Assembly: GCA_934394545.1 (NCBI GenBank) | Contig: CAKRRG010000027.1 | Span: 1-37,549, forward strand | DNA: 37,549 nt | Source of the DNA: an uncultured Blautia sp. | GTDB taxonomy: Bacteria; Bacillota; Clostridia; Lachnospirales; Lachnospiraceae | Reading direction: 5' to 3' | Shown: one piece after another, positions 16,853 to 25,629 of the stretch | How the letters are laid out: the number at the start of each line of letters is the position of its first letter | Numbering within the stretch: the first letter of the stretch is position 1 | Notes under the pieces: model-generated | What the model was told of the DNA's origin: nothing | Database searches by the model: none | What the model saw: only the letters and a program-made list of their open reading frames with translations | Program-made: the position numbers and the translations under genes

Positions 16853-17356
16853 ATGAGAAAAATGTGGATGATTTTTATATCTGTATTTTGCCTTCTGGCA
16901 GGAATTGCAGGTTCTGTAGCGTATGCCTATTTAATTGACAGGCAGGAAACGGTAAACAGGATCCATGTTGTGGAGAACCGGACACATATGGAAGAAGAGT
17001 TTGAGCAGCCCCATGATCCCGGCCCAGGGCAGGTCATAAAGAAAAAACCATGCATTGTAAATGATTCTGTTATTCCGGTTTATATTCGGGTACGGGTGCA
17101 GTTCAGTAACCGGAAGGCAGAGGAACAGTGCCAGCCACTTAAAATAAACAGCGGCTGGAAAGCAGAAGAGGATGGATACTATTATTATCAGAAAACGTTA
17201 GGGCCAGGAGAGAAAACAGAAACGATTTTTGATAATATTGTTATAAAAAATACTGTAAATAAAGAAGAATTGGTACCATTTGATATTCTGGTTTACGAAG
17301 AGTCTGTTCAGAGTGAAGGCTTTTCTTCTCCGGAAGAAGCTTTTATGAGACTATAA
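16853..17356 (+). CDS. SipW-type secreted protein, family A (operon gene 1)
   Basis: 167 residues. The N-terminus is a SipW-dependent-type signal peptide (MRKMWMIFISVFCLLAGIAG then SVAYAYLIDR), with the cut expected near AYA/YL. The mature part has PGQVIKKKPCIVNDSVIPVYIRV, a W..EDGYYYYQKTLGPGEKT segment, and a C-terminal SEGFSSPEEAF that recurs in the third operon protein (SKGFATQSEAY). The same PGQ-V-K, P-x-IRV and EDGY-YY pattern occurs in the N-terminal domain of gene 18856-20178, so these are paralogues. ATG 16853 with ggaagag 6 bases upstream is preferred over GTG 16838. The function is unknown; the TasA/CalY-like export route suggests a matrix or fibre component. Confidence 0.75.
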   Translation: MRKMWMIFISVFCLLAGIAGSVAYAYLIDRQETVNRIHVVENRTHMEEEFEQPHDPGPGQVIKKKPCIVNDSVIPVYIRVRVQFSNRKAEEQCQPLKINSGWKAEEDGYYYYQKTLGPGEKTETIFDNIVIKNTVNKEELVPFDILVYEESVQSEGFSSPEEAFMRL

Positions 17357-17366
17357 GGAGGCGCCT

Positions 17367-18053
17367 ATGAGCAAAAAGAAAAAGGCTGCACTGATTTTGG
17401 GAGCCAGTCTGTGTCTGGTAGCAGGGGCAGGGAGTACGCTGGCATATATGAAGGACAGCAAACAAACTGTAAATCAGCTTACCTTTGCCGGAGAAAAAGG
17501 ACTTGATGCAATTCTTACAGAACCTTCCTGGGAGTCTGAAAAGGGACTTTTGACAGTTCCCGGAGCAGTAGTTTTTAAAGATCCGCAGATCACCAATACT
17601 TCAGAACTGGATTTAAATGAACTGGCAGCTCTGAAGTGTCAGTTTGTTTATACAGATGGCTGTCCCGATAAAGAAAAAAGAGGAAAGCTTTTAAGCTCTG
17701 AGGATATGGAAAAAGTGTTGCGCGTATACAGCATTGATTATAACAGTGATGACCCTGCAAGAAGAGACTGGATCCGTTTTGAGAATCAGACAGGAAAGGA
17801 GCCGGAACAGTACTTTTATTATTCCGGAATTTTAAGACGTAATCCCTCTGGAGAAGGAGAAACCACGCCACCCCTGTTTACCAAAATCTGGGTGGAGAAA
17901 AGTGTTAATTCCAGGAGGCAGGAAGCTGTAAGGGACATAGGTGGTGTGGAAATCAGGATTTCGGGACAGGTACTACAGCAGATGACTGGGGAAGCATATT
18001 TTGGACTGGATAATCCGAAGCGTGCATATGAGGCAGGGTTGTTTGAATTTTAA
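17367..18053 (+). CDS. SipW-type secreted protein, family B (operon gene 2)
   Basis: 228 residues. The signal peptide (MSKKKKAALILGASLCLVAG, then AGSTLAYMKDS) is followed by NQLTFAGEKGLDAILTEPSW, PGAVVFKDPQITNTSELDLN and a beta-rich remainder. The pattern N-x-F/L-T-x-G, then a conserved L-x-E-x-x-W, PG and KDP-x-(V/I)-x-N(T) is shared with genes 18098-18859 and 20672-21307. This is the general layout of TasA/CalY (camelysin) family proteins. It starts 10 bases after gene 1 with aaggagg. No transmembrane anchor follows the signal peptide, so it is probably released or assembled outside the cell. Confidence 0.75.
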   Translation: MSKKKKAALILGASLCLVAGAGSTLAYMKDSKQTVNQLTFAGEKGLDAILTEPSWESEKGLLTVPGAVVFKDPQITNTSELDLNELAALKCQFVYTDGCPDKEKRGKLLSSEDMEKVLRVYSIDYNSDDPARRDWIRFENQTGKEPEQYFYYSGILRRNPSGEGETTPPLFTKIWVEKSVNSRRQEAVRDIGGVEIRISGQVLQQMTGEAYFGLDNPKRAYEAGLFEF

Positions 18054-18097
18054 AATCCGGAAAACTACATTTCCGGTATGAGAAAGGAAGAGAAAAG

Positions 18098-18859
18098 ATG
18101 AGAATCTGCAGAGAAAAAAGAAAGCTGTTATTTGCAGGGGCAATCCTTTGTGCCATGTTATTTGGGATTGGAAATACAATGGCTTATTTTACCGAAAATG
18201 AAGTCCGGACCAATGTGTTTACAACTGGTGATCTGGATATCGGGTTGAAGGAACCGGATTGGAACCCGGCAGGAAATGATGGGAAAAATATGTTTCCCGG
18301 CTATACAGTCTACAAAAATCCTACAGTAAAGAACATAACCTCCAATAAGAATGGGGAGGAGCCCTGTTATATAAGAATGTATGTGGATATTCTGGATGCT
18401 CAGGGCATCCCTGTGGGAGATGCTCAGGCGTTGAATCTGATTTACAAGACAATCTATTTTGATAAGAGTTTCAGTGGCGGTTATGATCAGAAGGAAGGAC
18501 AAGGAAATGGATTGATCCAGGATAAAGTACCAGGCTATAATCTGGCCGATCTGGCAGCTTATCCAATGGTGAATCCGCTTTGGATAAAGGATACGGTACG
18601 TTCCACTGCTTCCAGTCTTGTTTTTAATTATATGGGAGAAAAGGGAGATGGAATCCTGAATATAGGAGAAGAGTCTGCATTATTTACCAATATTGTAATT
18701 CCAACAGACTGGAATCAGACGGAGATGCAGAAGATTGGAGATTACCAGCTGAAGGTAACGGCCCAGGCAATTCAGAGTAAAGGCTTTGCTACTCAGTCAG
18801 AGGCCTATCGCATATTGGATGAAGAGATAAAAGGAGGAATAAAGGAAGAGATATCATGA
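18098..18859 (+). CDS. SipW-type secreted protein, family B (operon gene 3)
   Basis: 253 residues. The signal peptide contains AGAILCAMLFGIGNTMAYFT, with the cut expected after MA. The mature part begins with ENEVRTNVFTTGDLDIGLKE and continues with PDWNP, FPGYTVYKNPTVKN and EPCYIRMYVDILD, the clearest TasA/CalY-like pattern in the cluster. The end has KVTAQAIQSKGFATQSEAYRIL. It overlaps the next gene by four bases (ATGA), implying translational coupling. gaaaggaagag precedes the ATG. Fibre formation or protease-like activity, both reported for relatives elsewhere, cannot be judged here. Confidence 0.8.
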   Translation: MRICREKRKLLFAGAILCAMLFGIGNTMAYFTENEVRTNVFTTGDLDIGLKEPDWNPAGNDGKNMFPGYTVYKNPTVKNITSNKNGEEPCYIRMYVDILDAQGIPVGDAQALNLIYKTIYFDKSFSGGYDQKEGQGNGLIQDKVPGYNLADLAAYPMVNPLWIKDTVRSTASSLVFNYMGEKGDGILNIGEESALFTNIVIPTDWNQTEMQKIGDYQLKVTAQAIQSKGFATQSEAYRILDEEIKGGIKEEIS

Positions 18860-20178
18860 AAAAGCACAAATTCACATGTATCTTTATAACTGTACTTGTG
18901 TGCCTGTTACTTGCGTGCGGTACAGCTTTGGCAGCCTGGAATGTATCTGAATATGCAATAAATCTTCTTACCATGGCCTCCTACAAAAGCTCTATCCAGG
19001 AAAATTACATAAAACCAGAGCATGTAGATCCGGGACAGAAGGTGGTGAAAGAGGTTCATATAAAGAATGAAGGGAATGTACCTTCTTTTATACGGGTAAA
19101 GGTTAGAAGTGTATTTGGAACGTTTGATGCAGAGGGGCGGTTTAAAGAAAACCAGGAGCTGGATCCGGAGATGATTCAGATTCATTACAACACAGATTTC
19201 TGGATTCTGTGCGAGGACGGTTATTGGTATTACAAAGACGTGCTGGGTGCAGGAAAAACCACCAGGAAACCGTTGATGGACAGTTATTACTTGTCGGAGA
19301 AGGCAGATAACCGTTATAAGAACAAAGAAGCAAGAATTCTGGTAAATATGGAGAGTATACAAGCTGAGAGCACAGAACTGAAAAATATCTGGGGAAAGGA
19401 TGCAAAGAAATTGGGGATTATCAGTCAGCCCTGTATTTGTGAGATTGTAACAAGCGTAACGTTTGATAAGCAGCATAAGCTGCTCATAGGCGGTGAAAAA
19501 AAGGATCTTTTTGCAAATTTCAAAAATCTTCAGCCAGGATGTAAAAGAAGCCAGACGATCAGAGTTACGAATAGTTCTGATATTCCTGTTAAGATGTATC
19601 TCCGGGCAGAGTTAACAAAACAGAAGAATTATAGCCCCGGGAAATTGGAAAAGCTTCAGAAGCTGCTTAGCGAATATGCAATCATAGAAATCCGGGAAAA
19701 TGAGAAAGTTCTTTATCAGGGATCTGTTGATGGAAAGCTCACCGGACAAGGGTGGAGCATGAAAAAAGATATTTCTCTTGGGGACTTTGGAGCAGGTGTG
19801 GGTAAAAGTCTGGTGATCCAGCTTTCTTTAAGTGAAGACATGGAGAATACCTATGAGGAGTTACTTGGAAAAGTAAAATGGATATTTACTGCGGCTGGTG
19901 ATGCTTCAGAACTGCAAGAAGAAAATGAGGTATCTGAAGATCCAGGTATTTCCGGGGAGAATGATAATAGTGAAAGTCAGAATCATCAAACAGATGGAAA
20001 TACTGAAAACAATGGAACAAGACAGAGAACCCAGACAGGAGAAAAAATTTATGCAACGGTAAGTCCGAAAACCGGAGATTCTACCCAGGTGGTCATAAAG
20101 TGGTTTGCCCTATTTGCAGCTTTCACTGCTATTGTACTGATTCTTAGAACATTATCCGGAAAGGAAAAGAACAGATGA
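18856..20178 (+). CDS. SipW-type two-domain protein with KTGD sorting signal (operon gene 4)
   Basis: 440 residues. The signal peptide includes LLLACGTALAAWNVSE. Domain 1 (about 40-190) resembles operon gene 1 (DPGQKVVKEVHIKNEGNVPSFIRVKVR, W..CEDGYWYYKDVLGAGKT). Domain 2 (about 195-355) is a separate beta-sandwich-like region (LQPGCKRSQTIRVTNSSDIPVKMYLRAEL). A hydrophilic linker rich in E, N, Q and T (about 355-400) leads to SPKTGDS near residue 403, a membrane segment and the basic tail GKEKNR, which together look like a sortase signal of the KTGD type. It is the only operon member with an apparent wall anchor, so it may tether the assembly. The sortase is not in the window. Confidence 0.78.
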   Translation: MKKHKFTCIFITVLVCLLLACGTALAAWNVSEYAINLLTMASYKSSIQENYIKPEHVDPGQKVVKEVHIKNEGNVPSFIRVKVRSVFGTFDAEGRFKENQELDPEMIQIHYNTDFWILCEDGYWYYKDVLGAGKTTRKPLMDSYYLSEKADNRYKNKEARILVNMESIQAESTELKNIWGKDAKKLGIISQPCICEIVTSVTFDKQHKLLIGGEKKDLFANFKNLQPGCKRSQTIRVTNSSDIPVKMYLRAELTKQKNYSPGKLEKLQKLLSEYAIIEIRENEKVLYQGSVDGKLTGQGWSMKKDISLGDFGAGVGKSLVIQLSLSEDMENTYEELLGKVKWIFTAAGDASELQEENEVSEDPGISGENDNSESQNHQTDGNTENNGTRQRTQTGEKIYATVSPKTGDSTQVVIKWFALFAAFTAIVLILRTLSGKEKNR

Positions 20179-20654
20179 GTTTTGGCAGGCTGGCAGGCAG
20201 ACGGATAAAATGGATGTTGCTGCCGGTAATAATTGTGTTTTGCCTAATTTCGTTTTCCTGGCTTGGGGGATTGAAATGCTATAGTGTTGTGTCTGGAAGT
20301 ATGAATCCATCCGTACCGGTGGGAAGTGCAATATTTATAAAAGCCAGACCACCAGGAGAAATCCGGAATGGGGAGATTATTACGTATTGTATGGGGCAAG
20401 GGAAAACTGTGATCACACATCGTGTAGTAGAGAATAACAAGAAGAAGCGGCAGTTTATAACAAAAGGGGATGCGAATAACAGTCCGGATCCCAAACCTGT
20501 AAACTGGGAAAATCTGCAAGGGCAGGTGGTGTTTTGCGTTCCTTTTGCAGGTTATGTATTAAACTTTCTGGGGACCCGAAATGGAAAATTGGCAGCGGTA
20601 TTTTTGTTACTGGCATGTTATTTGGCAACGGAAATTTTTGAAGGGAAGATATAG
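20175..20654 (+). CDS. sipW: SipW-like signal peptidase I (Ser-His type)
   Basis: 159 residues. It cleaves signal peptides of exported proteins. The N-terminal membrane segment (about 13-33) is followed by box B SVVSGSMNPSVPVGS with catalytic S42. The general base is histidine, H82 in VITHRVVE, instead of the lysine of typical bacterial enzymes; this defines the ER-like/SipW class. Box E-like FITKGDANNSPDP follows, and a second membrane segment lies near the C-terminus (about 138-153). It overlaps the previous gene by four bases (ATGA). Located among five genes with SipW-type signal peptides, it is very likely their dedicated processing enzyme. Confidence 0.92.
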   Translation: MSFGRLAGRRIKWMLLPVIIVFCLISFSWLGGLKCYSVVSGSMNPSVPVGSAIFIKARPPGEIRNGEIITYCMGQGKTVITHRVVENNKKKRQFITKGDANNSPDPKPVNWENLQGQVVFCVPFAGYVLNFLGTRNGKLAAVFLLLACYLATEIFEGKI

Positions 20655-20671
20655 AAGGAGCGTGAGAAAAG

Positions 20672-21307
20672 TTGAGGAAAAAAAGATGTCTGTTTGCAGC
20701 TATGGGTATGGTGGTGGGAATTCTGTCTTTCGCGGGAGGAACAACTGCGTATTTAAGTGGTTCGGCCGGTGAGGTAAAAAATGTATTTACTGCAGGATCT
20801 GTTAAAGCGCAGTTGACAGAGGAACACTGGGATATAGAAAAAGCATCTAAGGTTTATCCGGGGCAGGCTTTGGATAAAGATCCGGTAGTGATCAATACTG
20901 GCGATAATCAGGCAAATGTTTTTCTTGAGGTGACAGTTCCGATGAGAAACATTTCTATTCTTAATGAAAGTACAGGGAAAAAAGGCATAAAACAAAACAG
21001 GGAATTGTTTACATTTCAGGCGGATGAGGAAAAATGGGCGCTTTTGTATCAGGAACAGTTCAATGATCGTAAGAAATATATTTATGGGTACAAAACTGCG
21101 CTTATGCCAGGGGAGTCTACGGTTCCGTTATTCCAGAAGCTGAAAGCGGTATCCTATGTGGAAGGGGAGCTGGATGTAAAAGAAAATTATGATGTTTCTG
21201 TTGCTGCCAGTGTGATCCAGGTGCAGGAAGGAGATAAAAACTTAAAGGAAATCTATCAGGAATATCTGAAGCAGACAGAAGCGGATAAGAAGGAGGGGAT
21301 AGAATGA
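20672..21307 (+). CDS. SipW-type secreted protein, family B (operon gene 6)
   Basis: 211 residues beginning at TTG 20672, with aaggag 11 bases upstream. No ATG exists before the signal peptide core (LFAAMGMVVGILSFAGGTTAYLSG). The mature part has NVFTAGSVKAQLTEEHW, YPGQALDKDPVVINTGDNQANVFLEVTVPM, the TasA/CalY-like pattern shared with operon genes 2 and 3, and ends in a charged helix (KQTEADKKEGIE). It comes directly after the signal peptidase and overlaps the adhesin gene by four bases (ATGA). The TTG start may lower its translation relative to its neighbours. Confidence 0.77.
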   Translation: MRKKRCLFAAMGMVVGILSFAGGTTAYLSGSAGEVKNVFTAGSVKAQLTEEHWDIEKASKVYPGQALDKDPVVINTGDNQANVFLEVTVPMRNISILNESTGKKGIKQNRELFTFQADEEKWALLYQEQFNDRKKYIYGYKTALMPGESTVPLFQKLKAVSYVEGELDVKENYDVSVAASVIQVQEGDKNLKEIYQEYLKQTEADKKEGIE

Positions 21308-24300
21308 AGTGCGGAACCTTGAAAAAAATAATACTGGCAGCAGCTTTGGTGCTTCCGGTGGCATTATCCTCTCCGGGATGGGCAGTAAAAGCACAGGAAG
21401 AAAATGAGGAAACCTTTTTTCAATCGGGACAGGAAGAAGAGAACTGTATGGAAGAAGAGAACCGTATGGAAGAAAACAATAGTGAAGAAATATTTTTATC
21501 TGACTGGGAAGAGAATGAGGATGATGCAGAGGAATTTTATGGGGAGCTGGAAATGACGGAACAGTGGGACACAGATGATCTGATTTCTGCCTATATTGCC
21601 CCGGAAGATTTTGTGCAGGAAGGAGCTCCTGTGAAAGATGGAAATGGCGGATTTACGGCAGTAGCAAATGGAGAGTCTACTTTCAGCAGTAAATACACAA
21701 GACTTGGCTGGAATACAGATACACAGGTTTATCCATGGAACAATGCCGGTAACAATGTAGTGGCAGGAAGAAGACAAGGCGGAGCAATAGAAGGTCCCTA
21801 TTATGTAGCGCTTAATAATAGTGCAAAAGGAAATTATGGATTCCGTGTTACGAATGTTGGATATAACAAGTCAGAGAATACGAAATTAGATCTGATTCTT
21901 ACCTGCAGCAATTATCATGATTACACTTATAATTATAAGGGGACAAAAATACCGGACATTTATCCTATGTTTGGAGTAAGCACCTCAAGTGAGCTGTGGC
22001 TGATTTTTAAAGATGAACTTTCGGCTCAGGAGATTAAGGTAGATGTCGTGAAAAGCGGAACAAACACACCGGTTCCGGGAAATTATCGTTTCAGATGGCT
22101 GGATATTGATTTCTATCAGCGATTTGGAATTAAGCTTCAAAATGGTTCGATCGGTCATAGATATGCTACAAAAGATTCTGTGGTAAATGTTGTTCAGAAA
22201 TCTATTTTTTCAAAACAATTTGAAGTGCTGACAGCACCGGCGCCACAGGTAGATGGGGAGGTTCCGCAGAATACGGTAGTGTATGAACTGGATGATTCAT
22301 CCGGTTTTTACCTGGCAATCTTACGGCCGGGGTGTGGCTATAAATCTATAGAAACTTCTTCCAGAATAAAAAGTGTTTTCGAATCTGTAAAGAAAGGAAG
22401 CTGTAAATCTTCAGCCGGACTAAATTGGGATGCCAAGGGGTATGGCCCTGTTGAATATCCGGGACTTGTAAAAAAAGTGGGAAATGATCTTTCTTCTCAG
22501 GGAAACTTTAATAGCCTTCCGGACAGTACCTCTGAGTTCTATTATACATTGCAGACGGAGATTCCAGAGGAACACCAGGCATATTATTATACTACCTGCA
22601 AAGTGAGTGATGTCTTGCCTGTAGGGGTAGACTATGCAGGTTATGCGTCTGTAAAAATACTGCCCTCAGAGACAGATGTAAGCTCCTGGTTTCATATCTG
22701 GCAGGATGGACAGACAATTCATTTTCAGGCAACAGAAGCTGCGCTTGGATTATCAGAATTTTATGGAAAAACATATGAATTTCAAATAAAGGTGCGGATG
22801 AATCCGGTCCTGCTCACACCTTCTTACAGTGAAAACACCTATCGGTACGAAGTAAAAAACCAGGCGTCCATAACCTGTGCCCATGGAGGCAGTCAGGAAC
22901 AGACTAACTGGTCAAATGAGGTAACCACAGAATGTATCAGAAGCAAAAATAAAATTCAAATGGCTTCCTTAAAGAAATATACGTCAAATCTTCAGGATGG
23001 AAACTGGCAAGAGGACATTCTGCTACCTTCTTCTGAGGCGGTATATCAGTACAAATTAAGCGTAACTGTGCCGGATAATGAATATGGCGGCTATATGAAC
23101 AGAATGGAAATTGTTGATATGCTTCCGGAAGGAGTAGAGAAAACAGCTGATCCGATTGTTATTTATGAAAATGGCCAAAGCCAGGTGAATGGCAATTTTG
23201 AGGTGTCTGTAAATGGAAAAAACATTACAGTAAAAGCAACGGCAGGAGCTCTTGAAAACCGCTCTTTTTATGGAAAACAATATGATGTGGTTTTTCTTGC
23301 AAAAATGTGTCCGGATCAGATTTCCTGTTCATATAATGGAACGGTCGCATCTTATGCAGTAAGTAATAATTTTTCAGTAACAACACAGCATAAGGGAGAT
23401 TCCCAGGCAGCTACAGTTATTTCTAATAATGCGGTGAATCGGGCGGCTGTAGGCAGGATCGTGTCAGAAAATCCATCGAAGTGGATTCTGAAGGATGGAC
23501 AGAGGAGAAAAATCGCGGAATATGAGGGAAGAGATTTTGAATGTGAATTTGAAGTTTTGCAGGAAATTCCTCCCAATATAAGAGAATGGAAGATAAGCGG
23601 TTTTAAGCTTCAGGATGTGTTAGAATCCTGTTTCGAATTAAAATCAGTAAAGATATATGCAGATCAGACAGAAGTTGCTGTATTTGGAGCTTCTGATGGT
23701 GTGCAAGGCGATTGGAAGCTGGTGGTGGCAGGAAATGCCGTTTCTGTGTCATCAGTGTCTGCGTTGCCGGAAAGCTATTATGGAAAAGAGATAAGGGTAA
23801 GGCTGAAAGCAGGACTGAAAAGGGACGCAAATCTGACGCCATATTATATACAAAACCCAGATCCGGATATATTGGAGGCGCATATATATAATCTTGCAGA
23901 AAGTACCTTTAACTGGGGAGAAGGAGAACCTTCTGTTACTTCAGAAAATACAGAGAAAACCCAAATAATCGTAAAGGAGGCAGTTCCAAAAGGAAAAATC
24001 ACCATACTAAAAACAGACGAAGAAGGAACTGTTCTGCCTGAAGGAAAATTTGAAATCCGAGCCTCCCAGGCAATCTATTCAGCTTCCGGAAATTTGCTGG
24101 TGAATGCAAATGAAGTGGCGGATGTTTTGCAAACGGACGAGAAAGGAATCGCTGTTTCCAAAGAACTTTATATGGGTGAGTACAAAGTAAAAGAGATAAT
24201 GCCGCCTAGTGGCTATACACTTAACCATGAAGTGAAAGAATCAAAGATCAGTGTTGCAGAGCCGGAAGCAATGGTATCTTTTAAAGACAAGCAGACCTAT

Positions 24301-25266
24301 ATGCGTATTAAAAAAGTTTCTGAGACTGAGAAGAATGAGGGAGAACGCAAGGGGATTGCAGGTGTAGGTTTTCTTTTGTGGGAAGAGGGAATTCAGGATC
24401 CGGCAAAAGCAGTTGTTACAGATGAGAATGGATTGATTGAATTAAAAGGCTTAGTACCTGGAACATATTGTTTGCAGGAACAATACGTACCCTCCGGATA
24501 TGTAAAAGATGATACGATCCGAAAATTTACCGTGGATGAAAATGGACTGGTGGACAATGAATATGGCTATACCATGGAAATAGAAAATCGATATACCAAG
24601 GCGGAATTTCTGAAAACAGATAAGGTGACAGGAAAGGCGGTTTCCGGTGCTACGCTACAGTTAACTACAAAAAAAGGAGATGTAATAGACACCTGGATAT
24701 CAGATGAAAATCCTCACAGAATCAATTGCCTGGGTGCAGGTGAGTATGTTCTGAAGGAGCTTTTGGCGCCGAAGGGATATAAAAAGGGAGAAGAGGTAAT
24801 CTGTGTTATAAAGGATGTGGCAGAGGTGCAGAGCTTCCAGATTACCAATATTAAAATGGTGACGATCACGCTTCGTAAAGTGCTTCATAAAGAGGAAATT
24901 ATCTGGAATCAGGGAAATCCTGTTTTTACATTTATCGTGCAGGGAACAGATGTGGATGGAGAGGAACAGGTATACTATGATACAGTAGAATTTTCCAAAG
25001 AAAACACAGACACCGAAGCGGATGCGGTTAAAACACTTACCTTTACTCTTCCAGCAGGAAAATATAAAGTACAGGAAAGTAAAGTTATGCGCTATAAGCT
25101 GGAAAAGATAGATCAGGTGGTAAATGGAGTAGTGGAAGGAACTTCGGTGCAATTTGATTTGTCAGGGAATCAGAATGGACAAGCAGCCTTTATAAATAAG
25201 AAAACTGGAGACGGGCTTCTTACCGATACTGATTTTATTAGAAATGTAATAATTCCAGAAAGGTAA
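21304..25266 (+). CDS. Giant isopeptide/SpaA-type surface adhesin without visible anchor (operon gene 7)
   Basis: 1320 residues. Signal peptide 1-31, then a very acidic low-complexity segment (about 33-95, repeated EEEN/MEE units). Residues about 100-380 form an unassigned N-terminal domain. Three tandem modules follow (about 384-549, 552-712, 719-882), each with a (V/L)(S/V/Q)D(V/M)L(P) segment and an FYGK/YYGK turn, as in fimbrial isopeptide-forming domains. Then come three SpaA/Cna-B-like domains (about 896-995, GKITILKTDEEG; 998-1095, YMRIKKVSE...YCLQEQYVPSGY; 1098-1182, AEFLKTDKVTG...YVLKELLAPKGY) and a final pilin-like domain. The protein ends in FINKKTGDGLLTDTDFIRNV plus IIPER with no membrane segment. 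Its conventional Sec signal peptide differs from the SipW-type ones. Confidence 0.82.
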   Translation: MKCGTLKKIILAAALVLPVALSSPGWAVKAQEENEETFFQSGQEEENCMEEENRMEENNSEEIFLSDWEENEDDAEEFYGELEMTEQWDTDDLISAYIAPEDFVQEGAPVKDGNGGFTAVANGESTFSSKYTRLGWNTDTQVYPWNNAGNNVVAGRRQGGAIEGPYYVALNNSAKGNYGFRVTNVGYNKSENTKLDLILTCSNYHDYTYNYKGTKIPDIYPMFGVSTSSELWLIFKDELSAQEIKVDVVKSGTNTPVPGNYRFRWLDIDFYQRFGIKLQNGSIGHRYATKDSVVNVVQKSIFSKQFEVLTAPAPQVDGEVPQNTVVYELDDSSGFYLAILRPGCGYKSIETSSRIKSVFESVKKGSCKSSAGLNWDAKGYGPVEYPGLVKKVGNDLSSQGNFNSLPDSTSEFYYTLQTEIPEEHQAYYYTTCKVSDVLPVGVDYAGYASVKILPSETDVSSWFHIWQDGQTIHFQATEAALGLSEFYGKTYEFQIKVRMNPVLLTPSYSENTYRYEVKNQASITCAHGGSQEQTNWSNEVTTECIRSKNKIQMASLKKYTSNLQDGNWQEDILLPSSEAVYQYKLSVTVPDNEYGGYMNRMEIVDMLPEGVEKTADPIVIYENGQSQVNGNFEVSVNGKNITVKATAGALENRSFYGKQYDVVFLAKMCPDQISCSYNGTVASYAVSNNFSVTTQHKGDSQAATVISNNAVNRAAVGRIVSENPSKWILKDGQRRKIAEYEGRDFECEFEVLQEIPPNIREWKISGFKLQDVLESCFELKSVKIYADQTEVAVFGASDGVQGDWKLVVAGNAVSVSSVSALPESYYGKEIRVRLKAGLKRDANLTPYYIQNPDPDILEAHIYNLAESTFNWGEGEPSVTSENTEKTQIIVKEAVPKGKITILKTDEEGTVLPEGKFEIRASQAIYSASGNLLVNANEVADVLQTDEKGIAVSKELYMGEYKVKEIMPPSGYTLNHEVKESKISVAEPEAMVSFKDKQTYMRIKKVSETEKNEGERKGIAGVGFLLWEEGIQDPAKAVVTDENGLIELKGLVPGTYCLQEQYVPSGYVKDDTIRKFTVDENGLVDNEYGYTMEIENRYTKAEFLKTDKVTGKAVSGATLQLTTKKGDVIDTWISDENPHRINCLGAGEYVLKELLAPKGYKKGEEVICVIKDVAEVQSFQITNIKMVTITLRKVLHKEEIIWNQGNPVFTFIVQGTDVDGEEQVYYDTVEFSKENTDTEADAVKTLTFTLPAGKYKVQESKVMRYKLEKIDQVVNGVVEGTSVQFDLSGNQNGQAAFINKKTGDGLLTDTDFIRNVIIPER

Positions 25267-25280
25267 AAGGAAGCATTATG

Positions 25281-25313
25281 GCAATGCCTGTATGGGATAC
25301 ATGCAGGCATTGC
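25281..25313 (+). terminator. Hairpin after the surface operon
   Basis: A 14-bp stem gcaatgcctgtatg/catgcaggcattgc (one T-G pair, 5-nt loop) begins 14 bases after the adhesin stop. No T run follows directly, so it may act as an RNA 3'-end structure. Confidence 0.55.
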
Positions 25314-25365
25314 GGCAAAGAAGTTCAATAATTTTATATTTTTTGAAAAAAATTGAAAATAACTG

Positions 25366-25394
25366 TTGACAATAGAATAACCTTCTGGTAATAT
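25366..25394 (+). promoter_or_regulatory. Promoter of tRNA-Thr
   Basis: Perfect TTGACA (25366-25371), 17-base spacer, TAATAT (25389-25394), with an overlapping TATAAT at 25392-25397. Confidence 0.75.
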
Positions 25395-25433
25395 AATCAA
25401 CTGTGAGCGGCAGAAATGCCGAGACACAAGAGT

Positions 25434-25506
25434 GCTGATGTGGCTCAGTCGGTAGAGCGTCGCCTTGGTAAGGCGGAGGTCACGGGTTCGATTCCCGTCA
25501 TCAGCT
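25434..25506 (+). tRNA. tRNA-Thr (anticodon GGT)
   Basis: Full cloverleaf: acceptor GCTGATG/CATCAGC, D arm GCTC...GAGC, anticodon arm TCGCC-TTGGTAA-GGCGG with anticodon GGT, T arm ACGGG-TTCGATT-CCCGT. The discriminator is T and CCA is not encoded. Confidence 0.97.
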
Positions 25507-25514
25507 TTTTTGAT

Positions 25515-25544
25515 TCCCTGATTTTTAATCAGGGATTTTTTTTT
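25515..25544 (+). terminator. Intrinsic terminator of tRNA-Thr
   Basis: An 8-bp perfect stem tccctgat/atcaggga with a tttta loop, followed by nine T residues. Confidence 0.93.
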
Positions 25545-25629
25545 GCTCCGCGAGGATGCGGTCAGATGCAGGAGAAATCATTATTTTCTTATGAGCAAGT
25601 AAAAAAATCAAGTTTTTTATAAGAATAAC

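Noticed and set aside
16821..16856. GTG mini-ORF ending in TGA that overlaps the first operon ATG
   Set aside because: Its potential SD is only one base from the GTG, too close for initiation.
16678..16938. 86-residue ORF across the operon leader
   Set aside because: Out of frame with the SipW-type gene that it overlaps, and lacks a conserved start.
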